A stretch of DNA of 64,000 bases, from the NCBI RefSeq assembly GCF_014284235.1, contig NZ_JACOGD010000008.1:1-64000 (forward strand), given 5' to 3'. Both the position numbers and the translations under genes were made by a program. This document shows, piece after piece, positions 55,328 through 64,000 of this stretch. Position 1 is the stretch's first letter; the number at the start of each line of letters is the position of its first letter. The DNA comes from Cognatundibacterium curvum (GTDB taxonomy: Bacteria > Pseudomonadota > Gammaproteobacteria > Burkholderiales > Burkholderiaceae_D). Below the pieces are notes generated by a model, which ran no database searches, was not told where the DNA came from, and worked only from the letters and a program-made list of their open reading frames with translations.

Positions 55328-56518
55328 ATGTTGTCTTCCTTTTTCTCCTCATCACCCCGCTCACCCCAAATACAATTTCCGATTTTTTCTGAATGCCGCA
55401 GCGGAGTTACCGTTGTGCTGTGCACATTGCTGTTCAGCCTGGCACTGACACTGGCCCCGCTCAGTATTCAGGCGCAAATACCAACGCCGGTCAACGATGG
55501 CCCTCATGTATTCTTCAGCAGCAACAGCGCGCAACTGCAGGCCAGCTGGGTCTGTAACGATCAGCGTCAGGATCAATTGCTCGCGACGATCAGCGCAAGC
55601 ATAGCGCCGCTGTGCGGCTATCCGTATACGATACAACTGCGTGCGCAGGCTGCTGCCGCACCGGTCGCAGCCAGATTTGAAGCGAAAAAAATCGCGGCTT
55701 TCAGTGATATCCATGGCCAGTTTGATCTGATGCTGAACCTGCTCAAAGCGAACCAAATCGTTGATGCACAGGGTAAGTGGCAATACGGCAGCGGCCATCT
55801 GGTCATCGCTGGCGATGTATTTGACCGTGGTCCCAAGGTGACTGAAGCGCTGTGGTTGTTGTATATGCTGGAAGCGCAGGCCGAAGCGGCGGGTGGCAAA
55901 GTACATTATCTGTTAGGTAATCACGAAGCGATCAGCCTCGCTAATGACTTGCGTTATCTGCATCCTAAATACCGCGTCGTTGCTGACAAACTCAATACGA
56001 CTTACCCACGTCTGTTTAGTCAGGAAACCGTATTGGGACGCTGGCTGCGCAGCAAACCGGTCATCATCCGCATCAACGACAGCCTGTTCATGCACGGCGG
56101 CCTGCATCCGGATTATGCGCAGCTGAAACTCAGTCTGGCTGAAGTCAATGCACAGTTTCATGCTGGTCTGGGTTTACCCAAGGCCAGCTTCAAAGAAAAC
56201 AATGTGCTCTCCTTCCTGTATGGCAGCACCGGCCCGCTGTGGTATCGGGGCTATCTGAAAGCACCACAGCTACAGAGTGAAGCGCTGGATCAGTTACTGC
56301 AAACGCTGCAAGTACAACATATCGTGGTTGGCCATACCACCATGAACGGTGTCTATGCGCATTGGCAAGGACGGGTGTATTCCATCGACTCAGATATTAA
56401 ATCCGGTCAGCGTGGCGAAATGCTGTTTTGGGAAAACGGCTTATGGACTAAGGCCGGACTGGATGGCAAGCGGGTGCCGGTTCCCAGTCCGGAGTCAGCG
56501 CAAAGCACGACAGAATAA
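55328..56518 (+). CDS. Exported metallophosphoesterase (PPP type)
   Basis: A 396-aa calcineurin-like phosphoesterase. An N-terminal hydrophobic segment (about residues 28-50, ending SIQAQ) suggests export or anchoring. The dinuclear-metal motifs appear in order: FSDIHGQFD, VIAGDVFDRGPKV, LLGNHEA, MHGGLHPDY and VVGHTTMNG. This resembles bacterial protein phosphatase or diadenosine-type hydrolases of the PPP family; the substrate is not known. It ends 21 bp from the convergent VOC gene. Confidence 0.88.
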   Translation: MLSSFFSSSPRSPQIQFPIFSECRSGVTVVLCTLLFSLALTLAPLSIQAQIPTPVNDGPHVFFSSNSAQLQASWVCNDQRQDQLLATISASIAPLCGYPYTIQLRAQAAAAPVAARFEAKKIAAFSDIHGQFDLMLNLLKANQIVDAQGKWQYGSGHLVIAGDVFDRGPKVTEALWLLYMLEAQAEAAGGKVHYLLGNHEAISLANDLRYLHPKYRVVADKLNTTYPRLFSQETVLGRWLRSKPVIIRINDSLFMHGGLHPDYAQLKLSLAEVNAQFHAGLGLPKASFKENNVLSFLYGSTGPLWYRGYLKAPQLQSEALDQLLQTLQVQHIVVGHTTMNGVYAHWQGRVYSIDSDIKSGQRGEMLFWENGLWTKAGLDGKRVPVPSPESAQSTTE

Positions 56519-56539
56519 GGGGGGCGGCGTGGAGTGGCG

Positions 56540-56932
56540 TCAGGCAGTAAAATTAAGCTCTATGCCATTGCCGGCAGGATCATGAAAAAATATCTGACGC
56601 TGCAAAGCAAAGCCTGCTGAGGCCGGGACTTCCGATAAGCGATAAGGAATCCCATCCTGCTGCAGGCCTTGCAGCATCTGCTCAAAGCCGGTACAGGCGA
56701 AAGCCAGATGATCAAAAGTGGTCTTCACTCCGGTCTGTGCAGACTCGCCGGCACGATTTTCTGAGATATGCAGCACCGCCTGTTCACCCGCATACAGCCA
56801 GTAACCAAAACTGCTTAAGGCCGCACGCGGACCATCGACCAGTCCTACATAGCGAATATAAAAATCACGCAGCTGAGCCATTCCGGCACGGTCGGTGCGC
56901 AGGTTGGCGTGATCGAGTCCGGTCGCGGCCAT
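56540..56932 (-). CDS. VOC-family (glyoxalase/bleomycin-resistance type) protein
   Basis: A 130-aa vicinal-oxygen-chelate fold protein: MAATGLDHANLRTDRAGMAQ at the start, GYWLYAGEQAVLHIS, TTFDHLAFACTGFE with a metal-ligand His, and FFHDPAGNGIELNF at the end with a ligand Glu. Reaction unknown; the family includes dioxygenases, isomerases and resistance proteins. ATG 56932 overlaps the corA stop by one base (TAATG), so translation is probably coupled. Confidence 0.85.
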   Translation of the reverse strand: MAATGLDHANLRTDRAGMAQLRDFYIRYVGLVDGPRAALSSFGYWLYAGEQAVLHISENRAGESAQTGVKTTFDHLAFACTGFEQMLQGLQQDGIPYRLSEVPASAGFALQRQIFFHDPAGNGIELNFTA

Positions 56933-57906
56933 TATTTCAACCAGCCACGACGGCGGAAATACCAGAATGGCGTGATGGCCGATGCGATCATCAGCATCAG
57001 TGCGAACGGATAGCCGAGTTCCCATTCCAGCTCGGGGAACCAGCCTTTAAAGTTCATCCCGTAGATACTTGCAATCAGGGTAGGCGGCAGGAAGGCCACG
57101 CTCGCAACCGAGAAGATTTTAATGATCTTATTCTGGTTAATATTAATAAAACCAACCGTCGCATCCATCAGGAAGTTGATTTTATCGAACAGAAATGAGG
57201 TGTGGCCATCGAGCGATTCGATATCACGCAAAATCTGTCTGGCTTCTTCAAACTGATCCGCATTCAGCAAACGGCCACGCATCAGAAAGCTCACTGCGCG
57301 TCGGGTGTCCATCATATTGCGACGGATACGGCCATTCAAATCTTCTTCCTGGGCGATTGCATTCAAAGCGGCGGCAGCATCCTGATCGCTGAATTCTTTT
57401 TGCAATACAGCGCGGCTGACTTCTTCCAGTTGTTGATAAATGCCTTCCAGCGCATCCGCCGAATATTCAGCGTCGGTCGCATACAAATCCAATAAGACAT
57501 CTTTGTAGTCGCCTATCGAACCCGGACGGGAACGCGCGCGCATGCGCACCAAGCGGAATACCGGCAAGTCGGTATTGTGTACGGAGAACAGAATATCGCG
57601 CGCCAGGATGAAGGCCACAGTTACAGTGCGGGCTGGCTCATCATCCTCATCTTCATCGATCAGAAAATCGGTGCGCAGATGCAGATCACCATTGTCCGCT
57701 TCGTAATAACGGGCCGAGGCTTCGATATCCTTGACCTCATCCTCACCTGGCAAAGTCACGCCATAGATGCTCTTGACCCACTCACGCTCTTCCTCGGTAG
57801 GGTCAGTCAGATCAACCCAGATCGGCAAAGTGTTTTCGAGATCTGCGCGGTTTTCGATATTGATCTGGCTCAGCCGGCCATTGTGTAAAACAAAGACATT
57901 AATCAT
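56932..57906 (-). CDS. corA: CorA-family magnesium/cobalt transporter
   Basis: A 324-aa inner-membrane channel for Mg2+ and Co2+. A long cytosolic N-terminal domain with coiled helices precedes two C-terminal membrane helices (about 265-285 and 295-315). The selectivity motif YGMNF lies near residue 282. ATG 57906 gives MINVFVLHNGRL and has GGA 10 nt upstream; a longer frame to 57933 lacks support. The downstream VOC gene overlaps its stop. About 140 bp separates it from the DUF4124-like gene without a gene. Confidence 0.95.
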   Translation of the reverse strand: MINVFVLHNGRLSQINIENRADLENTLPIWVDLTDPTEEEREWVKSIYGVTLPGEDEVKDIEASARYYEADNGDLHLRTDFLIDEDEDDEPARTVTVAFILARDILFSVHNTDLPVFRLVRMRARSRPGSIGDYKDVLLDLYATDAEYSADALEGIYQQLEEVSRAVLQKEFSDQDAAAALNAIAQEEDLNGRIRRNMMDTRRAVSFLMRGRLLNADQFEEARQILRDIESLDGHTSFLFDKINFLMDATVGFININQNKIIKIFSVASVAFLPPTLIASIYGMNFKGWFPELEWELGYPFALMLMIASAITPFWYFRRRGWLK

Positions 57907-58044
57907 GAGGTGATTCCGGAAAAAGCGTGACAAACGGTTGGGCTGGATTGTAAACCTGTTTGAGGTCAGCGCGACCAGCGGCGCAGGACTTTTTTACATA
58001 TATCCTGACGACGCTGGCCCGGACTACACCATCCATGCACGACT

Positions 58045-58515
58045 TTATTTGGATGCCTTCTCTATGGCTTTTTCTATCATCTTGATACGTGCATCCTGCT
58101 CAGGTGAGCTGGCTGATGCCGCATCTGCAGCTGGCTTAGGTTTCTGGAAGCCCTGGGTATCCTGCAGTTTGAGGGTAGTAGCGGTCGCATTATTATGGCA
58201 ATCAGTGTCGGAGTACACGGTTTTGCCATTGATAACACAGCGTTTGACACCGGACTCAACCGTCACCGGAGCCGGCATATTTTCAGCGCCAGGCGCACTG
58301 CCAGTGGCCGGTGCAGACGAATCCGGTATACCGCTCGCATTCTTTAATTCTTTGCCGATCACATTGGCTGATTTACCCCAGCGTGCCCAGACTTCCTGCA
58401 TAGGCAAATGTCCATAGCGTATGGTGTATAAAAATCCCATCGCAACCAGGCCCAGTATCATAAATAAAACCGATACGGCGACCAGACTCATTCCTCGTTG
58501 TTTGTGTAAATTCAT
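58045..58515 (-). CDS. DUF4124-like single-pass membrane protein
   Basis: A 156-aa protein. A membrane helix near the N-terminus (VAVSVLFMILGLVAMGFLYT) is followed by a linker and the CVINGKTVYSDTDC segment, typical of the DUF4124 domain found in betaproteobacterial periplasmic proteins. The last 40 residues are a charged helix. The ATG overlaps the mtgA stop by 4 bp (ATGA), so it is translated with mtgA. Function unknown; position suggests a cell-envelope role. Confidence 0.78.
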   Translation of the reverse strand: MNLHKQRGMSLVAVSVLFMILGLVAMGFLYTIRYGHLPMQEVWARWGKSANVIGKELKNASGIPDSSAPATGSAPGAENMPAPVTVESGVKRCVINGKTVYSDTDCHNNATATTLKLQDTQGFQKPKPAADAASASSPEQDARIKMIEKAIEKASK

Positions 58516-59201
58516 GGTAGTTCTGCGCTATTCATGCGTTTCATGATCAGCTCGCTGCGCCTTTGCAGATAGCCTGATCCCTGATTTTTATCAAAATAGC
58601 GTGGTTTCGGTAACATCACTGCCAGTCTGGCCGCTTGTGCCGGACCCAGCGTCGCGGCACTGCTGCCGTAATAATGCCTGGCTGCGGCTTCAGCACCGAA
58701 CACACCCACGCCCCATTCCACCACGTTCAGATAAATTTCCAAAATACGTTGTTTATCCATACAGGTTTCAAGCATGTATGTTATGACAAGTTCTTGTCCT
58801 TTGCGCAAATAACTACGCTGTCCGGATAAAAATAAATTCTTAGCGAGCTGCTGGGTAATGGTGGAACCACCGGAAACGACCTTGCCTTTCTTTTGATTTT
58901 TTTCGTAGGCTTTCTGCATCGCCTCCCAATCCACCCCGTCATGATCGACAAAGCTGTCGTCTTCCGACGCGATCACTGCGCGCTTCAGGTGATTCGAGAT
59001 TTTGTTATACGGCACCCATTGATGCTGTAATTTCGCATCAGGTTTTTTTTCCTGTAATACGCTGAGCTGCTGGCGCATGAAACTGGTTGAAGATGGATTA
59101 AACTGAGTCCACCACAGTATCTGCAGCAAAAAATAAAGCTGCAACAAGAGCACCAGCAACAACGGCACACCGACCAGCCAGAACAATAAGCGCCGCAGCA
59201 T
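58512..59201 (-). CDS. mtgA: Monofunctional biosynthetic peptidoglycan transglycosylase
   Basis: A 229-aa inner-membrane glycosyltransferase (family GT51) that polymerises lipid II into glycan strands without a transpeptidase domain. An N-terminal membrane helix (about 5-30) is followed by the catalytic motif ASEDDSFVDHDGVDWEAM with the essential Glu, then SGGSTITQQLAKNLFLSG and RILEIYLNVVEWG. ATG 59201 has GGAGG about 10 nt upstream; a GTG at 59207 is too close to that site. It follows aroE in the operon. Confidence 0.95.
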   Translation of the reverse strand: MLRRLLFWLVGVPLLLVLLLQLYFLLQILWWTQFNPSSTSFMRQQLSVLQEKKPDAKLQHQWVPYNKISNHLKRAVIASEDDSFVDHDGVDWEAMQKAYEKNQKKGKVVSGGSTITQQLAKNLFLSGQRSYLRKGQELVITYMLETCMDKQRILEIYLNVVEWGVGVFGAEAAARHYYGSSAATLGPAQAARLAVMLPKPRYFDKNQGSGYLQRRSELIMKRMNSAELP

Positions 59202-59203
59202 CT

Positions 59204-60082
59204 TCACCTACCCTCCGCCGCTTGCATTTCCATCCTAAGCTCATGTAGTACCGGCCCGGTCGCTGGCTGTACGCCGCGCCACAGGGCGTATGCAGCAGCA
59301 GCCTGCTCCACCAGCATACCCAGACCATCGCGACACTGCGCAGCATGCTGTGCTGCGACCTGCAAAAAGGCGGTAGGTGTAGCGCCGTACATCATGTCAT
59401 ACGCCAGCGGCCGTGCCTGCCACACATAGTCTGGTAGCGGCGGTACCGCATCCTGCAGACTGGCAGAAGTCGCATTGATAATCACGTCAAACGCGCAATC
59501 TGCCGGAACCGTTTCGAAAGTACAGGCTGCGACGACAAGATCAGGGAATTCAGCCCGTGCCGCCTGCGCCAGCTGTTGCGCTTTACTCAGTGTGCGGTTG
59601 GCGATGATTAACTGCGCAGGCTGCTGCTCCAGCAAAGGCAGTAAAGCACCTCTGGCTGCACCACCCGCACCTAGCAGCAGTATGCGCTTTGCTTGCAAAG
59701 GGATACCGGCATTGCGCACGATGTCGTTCACTAAACCAAGGCCATCGGTGTTATCGCCGATGATGTCTGCACCATCAAACATCAGGGTATTCACCGCACC
59801 GGCCGCCTGCGCACGCGCTGTCAGCCGGGTTGAATAGGCAAATGCTTCCAGCTTAAAAGGCACGGTCACATTCGCTCCACGCCCACCGGCAGCGCGGAAG
59901 GCCTCAGCGGTGGCGACAAAGCCATCCAATGGTGCCAACAGGGTGGAGTAATTCAGCCTCTGCGCCGTCTCAGCCGCAAAGCGCGCATGAATGCGTGGCG
60001 ACTTACTGTGGGCTATCGGATTCCCTATCACTACATACTGATCCGGCTGGTTTGGGATATCTGTCTGCATAGAGCCTGACAT
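59204..60082 (-). CDS. aroE: Shikimate dehydrogenase
   Basis: A 292-aa NADP-dependent enzyme reducing 3-dehydroshikimate in the chorismate pathway. NPIAHSKSPRIH (substrate binding), the catalytic-Lys GANVTVPFKLEAF, NTDGLGLVND and the nucleotide-binding LLGAGGAARGALLPLL are all present. ATG 60082 has a GGAGGG site and overlaps the TonB gene stop (TGATG); the upstream frame to 60157 runs inside the tonB gene and is not expected. Confidence 0.96.
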   Translation of the reverse strand: MSGSMQTDIPNQPDQYVVIGNPIAHSKSPRIHARFAAETAQRLNYSTLLAPLDGFVATAEAFRAAGGRGANVTVPFKLEAFAYSTRLTARAQAAGAVNTLMFDGADIIGDNTDGLGLVNDIVRNAGIPLQAKRILLLGAGGAARGALLPLLEQQPAQLIIANRTLSKAQQLAQAARAEFPDLVVAACTFETVPADCAFDVIINATSASLQDAVPPLPDYVWQARPLAYDMMYGATPTAFLQVAAQHAAQCRDGLGMLVEQAAAAYALWRGVQPATGPVLHELRMEMQAAEGR

Positions 60083-61002
60083 CAGTTTTTCCCTCCGCGC
60101 AAATCGGTTTCCAATTGCTGATCGCGGGTGAAACGGAAGCGTGAAATCACGACCCACAAATCATCTTTGTCGCCGGATCGCATATTCTGCGGGAACTTAC
60201 CAAAAGGTGCGGCATTGCGCACGATGCGCAAAGCGGCTTTATCAAGTGCCTTATTGCCGGACGATTTTTCTATGCGTGGCCCACCCTCTTTTTCATAGAT
60301 GCTGCCATCCTGAAAAATCGGGATATAAATCACCAGTTCCCCGTACAGTTTTTTCCCATCTTTTTGTGGAAAATTCAGCGTGCCAAAATCCTCTATGCGC
60401 TTTTGCAACTGCTTGTAGTAAATCGCATAGCCGACCCGCTGGGTACTTGGGGTGATAAAGGTTTTACGCGGACGACGGTTCTGGTCTTCTATGGTCTGAT
60501 TGATTTCAGCCGCCATCCGCGCCAGCGCCTTAGTCGTTTCCAGGTCTTCGGCACCGGCATTCGGCGCACGCTTATCATCGAGCTTACGTTTATCCTGCGC
60601 CGGCAACAGGAAATCGGTATTTTTTCTGACCTGATCCAGCAGGTGCTTTTGCTGTTGTTCGATTTCTTCGATACGCTTGGTAGTGGCAATCAGATGATCG
60701 CCATTTTCACTGCGCTGCATATCGGGCAAGGGCGACTTGCTGCGTCCTGCATCATGCATGCCACCGCCATCCAGATCGGCCTGTGCCAATGCCTCTGCCT
60801 TGACGGGTTTTTTGTCGTGTTTGGCATTCACCAATATCACTTCCAAGCCCGGATCAGTGGCTGGCGACGACACGGCCGGTGGATTGACGAAATGCATAAA
60901 GGCGAGCGGGATCACATGCGCCAGTACCGATACGGTAAGCGCTGCACCAAGTACGAGATTTTCAAAGCCTGGTCGGTTAGACATACTGCGGGTCTCTGTC
61001 AT
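60082..61002 (-). CDS. TonB-family energy-transducer-like protein
   Basis: A 306-aa protein with an N-terminal membrane helix (about 15-37), a long periplasmic linker rich in charged residues and a TonB-type C-terminal domain (YYKQLQKRIEDFGTLNFPQ, GELVIYIPIFQDGSIYEKE). TonB proteins couple the ExbB/ExbD proton motor to outer-membrane receptors. No exbB or exbD gene is adjacent, so this may be a housekeeping TonB-like protein rather than the main one. The ATG overlaps the RNB gene stop (TGATG). Confidence 0.88.
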   Translation of the reverse strand: MTETRSMSNRPGFENLVLGAALTVSVLAHVIPLAFMHFVNPPAVSSPATDPGLEVILVNAKHDKKPVKAEALAQADLDGGGMHDAGRSKSPLPDMQRSENGDHLIATTKRIEEIEQQQKHLLDQVRKNTDFLLPAQDKRKLDDKRAPNAGAEDLETTKALARMAAEINQTIEDQNRRPRKTFITPSTQRVGYAIYYKQLQKRIEDFGTLNFPQKDGKKLYGELVIYIPIFQDGSIYEKEGGPRIEKSSGNKALDKAALRIVRNAAPFGKFPQNMRSGDKDDLWVVISRFRFTRDQQLETDLRGGKN

Positions 61003-63113
61003 CAAGGGTTAGCTGTTGTTTCATTACTGTCTGGCGCGGATGGCGTTTCAGCTTCGGGCAACGCTGCTACAGCCGCTGCAGCGTCATCCGTCAACAGGGT
61101 AGCTGCTGGCGTTTGCTCCTCCGTCACATCCAACGCATCCGCCGTCTCCAGCGCGGCTTCGTTATCGTCTTCGAGTTCTTCTTCGCCGATATCAGTCACG
61201 ACATTCAAGACTTCCAGCAAGCGTGCTTCTACGGTCAAATCGACTTCATCCCAGCGCAGGATATCAAGTCTGACCTGCGCACCACGGGCTGTTTGCGGCA
61301 TGCCTGGCAAGCGTATCACGAGCGGAATATCAACCAGACGCAAGACTTCATCTTTCAACACCACCGCATCGACCTGACGTGCATTTTCCTGCTGCAGCCA
61401 GCGCAGGCACCAGTAACGTTCCATATTGCTCTGGAAGTCGGCATAGGCGGAGTAAGCTGCATCAAATCCGGACACGATTGCAAACAGATCCGCATCTTTC
61501 GGTTTAAATGCTGCCACCAGCGGCGCGGTGATTCCATGCTGAACGCAGGCGATAATCTGCCATTGATTGACCAGATCGGTATAGCGACGCAGAGGCGACG
61601 TGCTCCACGCATATTGATCTACACCCAGGCCCTGATGAGGCGCAGCATGCGTCAGCATACGGACTTGCATACGCGCAGCCCAGCCACCCGGGCCACGGCC
61701 ACCAGCCACGCCTTGTGCACGGTAAATGCCAGGGATGCCATGATCAGCCATCAGCTTGCCCCAGGTGCTGTTGGCGAAGATCATCAGCTCAGCCACCATC
61801 TTATCGAGCGGCGCACCACGCTTACGGCGCACGATGCTGACCACATCATCTTCGACATAGAAATTAAAATCGACACGGTTATTTTGTTCCGGCTTCATAC
61901 CGAAACTTTCACGCTTCGCCATACGGCCCTGCTCCAGCGCCAGCGCCCATTGCCAGATGCGGGCGATTTCGGCTTTGTGCGGATAATCACCGGCGTCATT
62001 AGCCAGGTTTTCTTCCGTGACCAGCGCATCCAGATCATTGTGGCGCAGATTGGAAGCCATAGTGATCGCTTCCACTTTGGTCTCGGTACTGAGCACACTC
62101 CAGTCCGCTGTATTCAAGGTCGCATACAGCGATAAAGCCGGACGGCTTTGCCCGGCGCCCAGCGTGAATACATCCACTAACTCATCCGGCAGCATGGTGA
62201 TTTTATCGCCGGGCATATACACGGTAGACATGCGGCTGCGCGCGAGCTGATCAATCGCATCATTTCTTTGTATCGACAATCCCGGCGCCGCGATATGAAT
62301 ACCGACGCGTATCTGCCCATCACCTAATTCCGCGACTGAGAAAGCATCATCAATTTCCGTGGTGGTCACGTCATCAATCGAAAACGCCTGCACATCTGCG
62401 ACCGGCAGATCGGCCGCCAGCGCAGGTAAAGGCAGTGAAGGAAATCCTGTGCCTTTAGGGAAATGCTCATAATGAAACTTCGCCAGATGCAGATGCTTGG
62501 GACTGCTGATCCCGCCCGCAGCCAGCATCAGACGTGCGGCGCTGGTCTGCAAGGCGTCGCAGGCTTCCACCAGTGCCTTGTATTCGATACTGTTTTTATC
62601 CGGTTTGAACAACAATTGCAGTGCCAGCGGGCGCATCGCTTCCGGCAACAGCTGCTGCATCAGCTGTTCAACATAGCCCGCCTGTATCAGCAATTGCTGC
62701 TTCTTTTTTTCTATCCCGGCCAGCGCTGCTTTGAGCGCAGTCTCGGGCGCTGCCTTGTAACGGCCACGGCCTTTTTTATAGAAATAGACCGGTGCATTAT
62801 GCAGCGCAAAAATCAATCCGGCCGCTTCCACAGGCTGTGCAGCCTGGCCGAAATATTCCGCGCCCAGTTCAGCAAAACCAAACTCTTCCTGACCTGCGAC
62901 TTCCCACAAAAAAGGCAAGTCAATTTCAGCTGCCGCCGCTTTAGCCTGTTCGATCAGGCTGACCGGATCGGGCGCTGTGAACTGCAGCAGCACATCTTTG
63001 GCTTTGACCTTAGCACGCTTACCGCTGGCCAGTTCAACCTGATAGGCTTCCCCTGCCTGCGATAACACGCTGCCTGCTTTAAAGTCGCCTGACTCTTCAA
63101 AAAATACATTCAT
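61002..63113 (-). CDS. RNB-domain exoribonuclease (RNase II/R family)
   Basis: A 703-aa 3'-5' exoribonuclease. The N-terminal cold-shock-like region is short; the central RNB domain has the catalytic acidic cluster (FSIDDVTTTEIDDAFSV) and the VGIHIAAPGL motif. The C-terminal part has an Ala/Asp/Glu-rich tail of about 60 residues. It is related to, but not identical in layout with, E. coli RNase II (644 aa) and RNase R (813 aa). ATG 63113 is preferred over 63146. First gene of the operon with tonB-like, aroE, mtgA and DUF4124-like. Confidence 0.9.
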   Translation of the reverse strand: MNVFFEESGDFKAGSVLSQAGEAYQVELASGKRAKVKAKDVLLQFTAPDPVSLIEQAKAAAAEIDLPFLWEVAGQEEFGFAELGAEYFGQAAQPVEAAGLIFALHNAPVYFYKKGRGRYKAAPETALKAALAGIEKKKQQLLIQAGYVEQLMQQLLPEAMRPLALQLLFKPDKNSIEYKALVEACDALQTSAARLMLAAGGISSPKHLHLAKFHYEHFPKGTGFPSLPLPALAADLPVADVQAFSIDDVTTTEIDDAFSVAELGDGQIRVGIHIAAPGLSIQRNDAIDQLARSRMSTVYMPGDKITMLPDELVDVFTLGAGQSRPALSLYATLNTADWSVLSTETKVEAITMASNLRHNDLDALVTEENLANDAGDYPHKAEIARIWQWALALEQGRMAKRESFGMKPEQNNRVDFNFYVEDDVVSIVRRKRGAPLDKMVAELMIFANSTWGKLMADHGIPGIYRAQGVAGGRGPGGWAARMQVRMLTHAAPHQGLGVDQYAWSTSPLRRYTDLVNQWQIIACVQHGITAPLVAAFKPKDADLFAIVSGFDAAYSAYADFQSNMERYWCLRWLQQENARQVDAVVLKDEVLRLVDIPLVIRLPGMPQTARGAQVRLDILRWDEVDLTVEARLLEVLNVVTDIGEEELEDDNEAALETADALDVTEEQTPAATLLTDDAAAAVAALPEAETPSAPDSNETTANP

Positions 63114-63254
63114 TACAGTTTTTCTTTTCTCTACGGACGGATGCAAAGGCGGCGGGTTTCAGACCAGCACACGCTGCGCTATCTATCCTTGCTATGATGC
63201 CGGCAAACTGATGTGTGCGCGTCCAGCGACGCGCCTCAGCTCCAGTCTGCCAGC

Positions 63255-63863
63255 TTAATTCTTGTTTAGCCCGGCTGCCAATGGCGCATCCGGTAAATTT
63301 CTGCTGGCTGGTAAAAATACTTCTGTCACTAATAAACAGGCACCGCGTCGCCAGAACAATGAACGCCGGGCCGGCAGCCAGCTGATGCCACGCAATTCAG
63401 GCAAGGTCTGCACGATGCGCTGCATCAGCGGATGACTGGCATGCAGGCGCGCATAGCTGAGCTCGCCACGCCGCACGCCAGGATCATTGAACAAAGTGCT
63501 GCCCAGCGACTTTTCACCCAAAGCATGAAACAAGGGCCATTCATTGGCAGTGGCGCTCAGCGGCACCACGGTATGCCCATAAATCACCGGCGTTTCGTCA
63601 CAGCGCAGTATCACCTCGCGCTCATGCACCATCTGCGCGCGCGCAAGGCCGATAGCAGCATACTCATCGGCCAGACAGCGTGCTTTGTGTTGCGACAAGC
63701 GCTGCACCCGGAAGCGCTGACACCGCGCAACCAGTCTCGCCGTCAGCGAGTCACGGTTACTCAGCCAGGTCTGCATCTGACGGCTGACCTGCACGGCATT
63801 CACATGCGTGCTCCAGCCTGCCGGTTTGCAGTGATAACTTTGCTGCCGTATTGCACTCTCCAT
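63255..63863 (-). CDS. ubiC: Chorismate--pyruvate lyase (UbiC)
   Basis: A 202-aa cytosolic enzyme that splits chorismate into 4-hydroxybenzoate and pyruvate, the first committed step of ubiquinone synthesis. Typical features are the WLSNRDSLTARL N-terminal motif, REVILRCDETPVIYGHTVVP with conserved Arg and catalytic Glu context, and RSLFWRRGACLLVTEVFLPA near the end. ATG 63863 lies 4 bp after the upstream gene stop; the frame stays open further upstream but inside that gene. Confidence 0.88.
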   Translation of the reverse strand: MESAIRQQSYHCKPAGWSTHVNAVQVSRQMQTWLSNRDSLTARLVARCQRFRVQRLSQHKARCLADEYAAIGLARAQMVHEREVILRCDETPVIYGHTVVPLSATANEWPLFHALGEKSLGSTLFNDPGVRRGELSYARLHASHPLMQRIVQTLPELRGISWLPARRSLFWRRGACLLVTEVFLPASRNLPDAPLAAGLNKN

Positions 63864-63867
63864 GCGC

Positions 63868-64000
63868 TTAAGCACTCCGGCCATCGCAGTAATCCAGCAC
63901 CAGATCCAGATGATCAGCAAATTCGGCGATGCCGTGATCACTGCCCTCGATAATGAGTTGTCGGGCACCCGCATAAAAACTGATCATTTCACGGTAATCC
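63868..64000 (-). CDS. YqiA/YcfP-type esterase, C-terminal end (partial)
   Basis: The minus-strand frame entering from the right edge encodes 43 residues ending at TAA 63870-63868. The ending includes IIEGSDHGIAEFADHLDLVL, where the His follows the GSDH pattern of YqiA/YcfP alpha/beta-hydrolases. The rest of the gene lies outside the window. It is 4 bp upstream of ubiC, so the two are probably co-transcribed. Confidence 0.7.
   Translation of the reverse strand, partial: DYREMISFYAGARQLIIEGSDHGIAEFADHLDLVLDYCDGRSA

Noticed and set aside
61113..62135. 340-codon plus-strand open frame opposite the RNB gene
   Set aside because: Antisense shadow of a gene with intact catalytic motifs; no ribosome site or domain.

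Overview
The window reads as a chromosomal segment of a betaproteobacterium of the order Burkholderiales, most likely Oxalobacteraceae (Undibacterium- or Herminiimonas-like). This is inferred from protein types and gene order (glyQ-glyS-gmhB-plsC, lptD-surA-pdxA-rsmA, amgK-murU, pepP-ubiH, mtgA-aroE-tonB-RNB), not from a database search. It opens inside the 5' end of a 16S rRNA gene on the minus strand, with its leader, boxA and a strong promoter. It closes inside a YqiA-type esterase gene on the minus strand.

Layout. 1-5.5 kb: rRNA promoter region, a DUF3667 membrane protein, a DksA/TraR-like zinc-finger protein, a PAS-GGDEF diguanylate cyclase and a PafA-type alkaline phosphatase. 5.5-12.6 kb: a POT peptide transporter, an HAE1-type RND efflux operon whose promoter region carries an unusual run of 11-bp repeats, and a dienelactone-hydrolase-like protein preceded by a possible 23-codon leader ORF. 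13-23 kb: leucine dehydrogenase, a palindromic repeat element, an acetyltransferase, a YkgJ-type protein, a large secreted S9 peptidase, an unknown periplasmic protein, an RNase D-like exonuclease and a PAS-GGDEF-EAL protein coupled to an 85-aa protein. 23.5-29.5 kb: glycyl-tRNA synthetase (glyQS), gmhB, plsC, a YgjP-like metallopeptidase and gloA.

The most notable object is at 29462-40787: an 11.3-kb element with Tn7-type ends. Each end carries three copies of a repeat close to the Tn7 TnsB-binding site, spaced on the left and abutting on the right. The outermost 27 bp of the two ends match at 26 positions, and a 5-bp direct repeat (GTAAG) flanks the element. The insertion lies exactly at the gloA stop codon and leaves gloA intact. 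No tnsA, tnsB, tnsC or tniQ-like gene is present. The cargo is a CzcCBA-type metal efflux operon with its two-component regulator, an MgtC-family gene, a DUF2846 gene, a broken NACHT-type gene and a structured, probably transcribed, non-coding RNA locus. It looks like a non-autonomous or decayed Tn7-like metal-resistance island.

40.8-64 kb returns to housekeeping genes: a tiny membrane protein, pgi, rsmA, pdxA, surA and lptD (outer-membrane assembly), divergent amgK-murU (peptidoglycan recycling), pepP-ubiH (ubiquinone synthesis), an AlkD-like protein, a periplasmic binding protein, a phosphoesterase, a VOC protein, corA, and an operon running RNB exoribonuclease - tonB-like - aroE - mtgA - DUF4124-like protein. 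ubiC and the yqiA-like gene sit at the right edge. No tRNA gene or CRISPR array was found.
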